8,479 bases of DNA, from the NCBI GenBank assembly GCA_029548585.1, contig JAKPNC010000222.1, forward strand, positions 1 through 8,479, given 5' to 3'. Under the pieces are notes generated by a model. The model saw nothing but the letters and a program-made list of their open reading frames with translations. It ran no database searches and was not told where the DNA came from. The translations under genes were made by a program, and so were the position numbers. Of the stretch, positions 7,001 through 8,479 are shown piece by piece. Origin of the DNA: a bacterium. Its GTDB lineage: Bacteria > Ratteibacteria > UBA8468 > B48-G9 > JAFGKM01. Numbering within the stretch: position 1 is the first letter of the stretch; each line of letters opens with the position of its first letter.

Positions 7001-8479
7001 TCCCGTAACCTATGAAGCTGGCGTACCACACGCTGTCGTTCCTGTGGTAACTCAAATATGGAGTATGTCCCCAGTTGATGAAGCCTGTCATGGGGAAAAC
7101 CCTGTCGGGGAGCATCAACCGGTCCCATGAGTCGGAAATAAAAGCTTCTTCCGAAGGGAACCTTTCGGCGTCTTTGTGGTGCATGGGCCAGCCGAGAGCT
7201 TCGGTTTTACACAGCCATTGGGGATCCGCCATTGCGAGAGGAGTTCTTGCCGCCGCCTTTGCGGACTGTCTCACGATGTCCCGGTTGTAAGTTCCTGCCC
7301 GCGGAACTATCCAGACATCGTGTGTGTGGGCGGACCCTTGAGCGTTGTTAGATATTTTCGAAAGTTTTTTAATACCCGGGGCGCCTTTCCCCTTCTCTGC
7401 CCAGCTCTGCCAGTATTCTCCTGCAAGGGTTTCAGAGCGGAAATCAAGCTCTCTGCCGCTCCTGTTGGACCACATCACGGCCCTGATTCCTGACGGCCCG
7501 AAAGATATTTCCTTGGGAAACCTTTCCGCAAGCCAGGGCATTACCAGGGTTACACCAAAGGTGCCGTAGTCCCCGTGCGCCCAGTCGCCGGCTGTTTCAA
7601 ACTTCTCCATCACCGTATCCTGTCCGCCTGCCGAACTGCCGATAAGCGCCCTTGAGTCCCTCTCCGCAAAGTGGGGATAGACATCCTGGAGCATAAAAAT
7701 TTCCCTGCCTTCCGCAACAACCTTCCTCTCATTTTCTTTTCCCGGTTCGCCCTGTGTGCAATACACATTTTGGGGAGTGGAAGGTGTTTTGAATTCTAAA
7801 CCGTAGTCTTTTATCCACAACCTGTTGGTATCCTCTGTCAAAACGAGGGAATGGGTAATTTTTACATTTGGGGAAGTTGCGGAAAAATAGAACCACGTAT
7901 CTGCCCTTGCCAGCTTTTCTCCTTGTTCTGTAACATACCAGCCCGAGCGTTTGATAACAAAACGTCCGGGGCCTTCTTTCAGAACTCTGTTTTCTACCTC
8001 CGCTTTTTTTCCTGAAACCCTGGCTTCCCTTCCGGAGTTATCCACAAGATATGCACCGGCTCCGGAGCCGTCCATGAAAGGTATGAGTTCTTTCCCCGAA
8101 ATAAGCCATGCTTTTTCGGGAAGCAGTTTGTCATTATCGAACCGGTAGGCTGCCGCGCCCGTCTCCACGGTGAAGCTTCCGTCAGTCTGCCGGTTGACCT
8201 TTAAAGGCTCGGGAAATTGTTTTCTCTTCACTCCCTGGCCGAATTCAACCTTATACTTTCCCTGCGGAGAGGCGGTAAAACCTGCCAGTGCCCATCTGAT
8301 GCTGCCGTCTCTCCATGTGGCGGCTACATCTATCTGGGAAGGAATCTCCCTGTTTCCGCTTACTATGCGGATTGACGACGGGTCTTTTACTTCTCTTTCG
8401 TGGAAGGCAAGACTGGCGACCATGGGCCAGGGAGCGTCAAACCCGGATATGTCGTTGACTTTAAGGTCAAAACTGCCTG
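4074..8479 (-). CDS. Large multidomain PcRGLX/YetA-like (PL26-related) polysaccharide-active protein with C-terminal LamG-like domain, 5' end outside the window
   Basis: The frame is open through the right edge, so the N-terminus is missing. The residues before M8423 (GSFDLKVNDISGFDAPWP) read smoothly into it, so that ATG is internal. Numbering from M8423 (1449 residues to the TAG stop): 1-70 is a RIFT-barrel-like domain with IPSQ (27-30) and WRDGSIRW (37-44); 75-385 is an all-beta region like the YetA central beta-sandwich; 390-790 is a helical alpha/alpha-toroid-like region rich in W, Y and H, with RSGERRYYEFGHRH at 491-504; 790-1005 contains further beta domains; 1034-1420 is LamG-like (WNHLAYTW 1163-1170, FVNGK 1352-1356, IGPLEGSMDMLRI 1390-1402). 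A separate jelly-roll-like domain (about 1190-1341) appears inserted within it. The first three regions match the order known for PcRGLX/PL26 exo-rhamnogalacturonan lyases and YetA. Activity on a pectin-like or other acidic glycan is inferred. Catalytic residues were not assigned, and secretion cannot be judged without the N-terminus. Confidence 0.85.
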   Translation of the reverse strand, partial: GSFDLKVNDISGFDAPWPMVASLAFHEREVKDPSSIRIVSGNREIPSQIDVAATWRDGSIRWALAGFTASPQGKYKVEFGQGVKRKQFPEPLKVNRQTDGSFTVETGAAAYRFDNDKLLPEKAWLISGKELIPFMDGSGAGAYLVDNSGREARVSGKKAEVENRVLKEGPGRFVIKRSGWYVTEQGEKLARADTWFYFSATSPNVKITHSLVLTEDTNRLWIKDYGLEFKTPSTPQNVYCTQGEPGKENERKVVAEGREIFMLQDVYPHFAERDSRALIGSSAGGQDTVMEKFETAGDWAHGDYGTFGVTLVMPWLAERFPKEISFGPSGIRAVMWSNRSGRELDFRSETLAGEYWQSWAEKGKGAPGIKKLSKISNNAQGSAHTHDVWIVPRAGTYNRDIVRQSAKAAARTPLAMADPQWLCKTEALGWPMHHKDAERFPSEEAFISDSWDRLMLPDRVFPMTGFINWGHTPYLSYHRNDSVWYASFIGYGNINSYYLPRYTWNLFARSGERRYYEFGHRHNHITGDFLVAHWHAPDKLKGLFTRTNLPIHYLPFYWGNNKEFEGISEIAQWPLEYYLTGDERSKDIALTVGEGFKNHWDFKEVSDWKKATGMLVVRKLVVLYMMEWDEFYLEKAKELMGLLINLEEQTGLSKKYSVYEAPMYKDECRALDLYFYYRETGDVKAKEAFLKLIDHRYRFNRNGKALYSASRGSMAFAYAMAYGMTGNPHYRRVVEETMIDGMPANPSSLNDEMKQFEANPEWRKIIPVDSLRMGLTAPGHPFFGMPAAMKILAEEGWKKDRFPVLVKATGITKAYALFTHTEGKNTVLNIHYVSKRRGKAAPEVFHYPPSEKQVPVKGVKAETQERIPYVLLGRQAPDSFHYHSRITLPKSAKTGLYLLSTGGSEPFTVLDTTSEKTALYCPEGFWSATSPEDDRQRLLGGHKPFYFRVPEGLEKLEIFLQRPQEIRGPDGTVLLKADSQNTGKLSVPVEKRSGIWSISAPDISPLSFARLLNIEPVVSYASPAGLPEGTTGKVVRHVPAIPEPSEPLEFVEGIDGKAVRLSQGKSLSFPSGIKTGTGGYLHFPGLKGTIEFWYRPDWSTQDITLRLGDSFRTRFFIKGPHILSGYRCGARTEQGVLWSDLLIELLCDIPGVTMSDFWKNSFDLQSVIGREENLFLRQGEWNHLAYTWAYGRTETKLPGKTVLGSLQWPAKWRIFGPLDRKDPVLSEETLKSYPETIEVGGKKFEAKDVTVRNTLYDFPGMLKEEPAGMAAYVFLQINSPAEQEVTLGMGADWWMQAWVNGKLVHDTTKTANIHHPFSIWSHMVDVKLNRGVNILAVRFIRGGGSFLALGGPEELKKPDPAALKWEFAMFVNGKRMEGYRSSDYVKHLRLPTAKEEVKLMDKSEEVAIGPLEGSMDMLRISDIVRYNTDFSPPRKPFRQDKNTRALFLFDGDLKGSSAFSQESIVAK

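Noticed and set aside
4512..8148. Many plus-strand open frames of 70-120 codons opposite the large gene
   Set aside because: They are antisense shadows of a strong coding region with clear domain order on the minus strand.
8421..8423. ATG at 8423 as the start of the large gene
   Set aside because: The frame stays open to the window edge, the upstream residues fit the start of the RIFT-barrel domain, and no ribosome binding site precedes this ATG.

Overview
The window is bacterial DNA of roughly balanced base composition. It carries the distal end of a type I-E-like CRISPR array followed by five long, tightly packed genes, all apparently hydrolytic or carbohydrate-active. The mix of class C beta-lactamase-fold serine hydrolase, amidohydrolase_2, tandem HGGG esterases and a giant RIFT-barrel/toroid/LamG protein resembles the enzyme-rich genomes of the PVC group (Lentisphaerota, Planctomycetota and relatives). 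That assignment is inferred from family distribution; no rRNA or marker gene is present to prove it.

Layout. Positions 1-187: the end of a CRISPR array with 29-nt repeats and 32-nt spacers (three repeats identical to each other, three full spacers, and the last 4 nt of a further repeat at the left edge). Positions 216-2241, plus strand: an exported serine hydrolase and a metal-dependent amidohydrolase, separated by 1 nt and almost certainly one transcript. Positions 8479-2246, minus strand: a >1,460-residue protein whose start lies beyond the right edge, then, after 89 nt, two paralogous alpha/beta-hydrolase esterases separated by 11 nt. The plus and minus gene sets converge with only 4 nt between stop codons, and no terminator is visible there.

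How the genes may work together (inference). The large protein resembles the PcRGLX/YetA family, which includes the PL26 exo-rhamnogalacturonan lyases, and has added C-terminal binding-type beta-sandwiches. The esterases that follow it could remove acyl groups from the same or a related glycan. The serine hydrolase and amidohydrolase could process small ester- or carboxylate-bearing products. No transporter, regulator or cas gene is visible, so a complete pathway cannot be claimed.

The two most notable points are a beta-sandwich domain apparently nested inside the C-terminal LamG-like domain of the large protein, and the CRISPR array running to within 28 nt of the serine hydrolase start codon, in the same direction and with no clear promoter between them.
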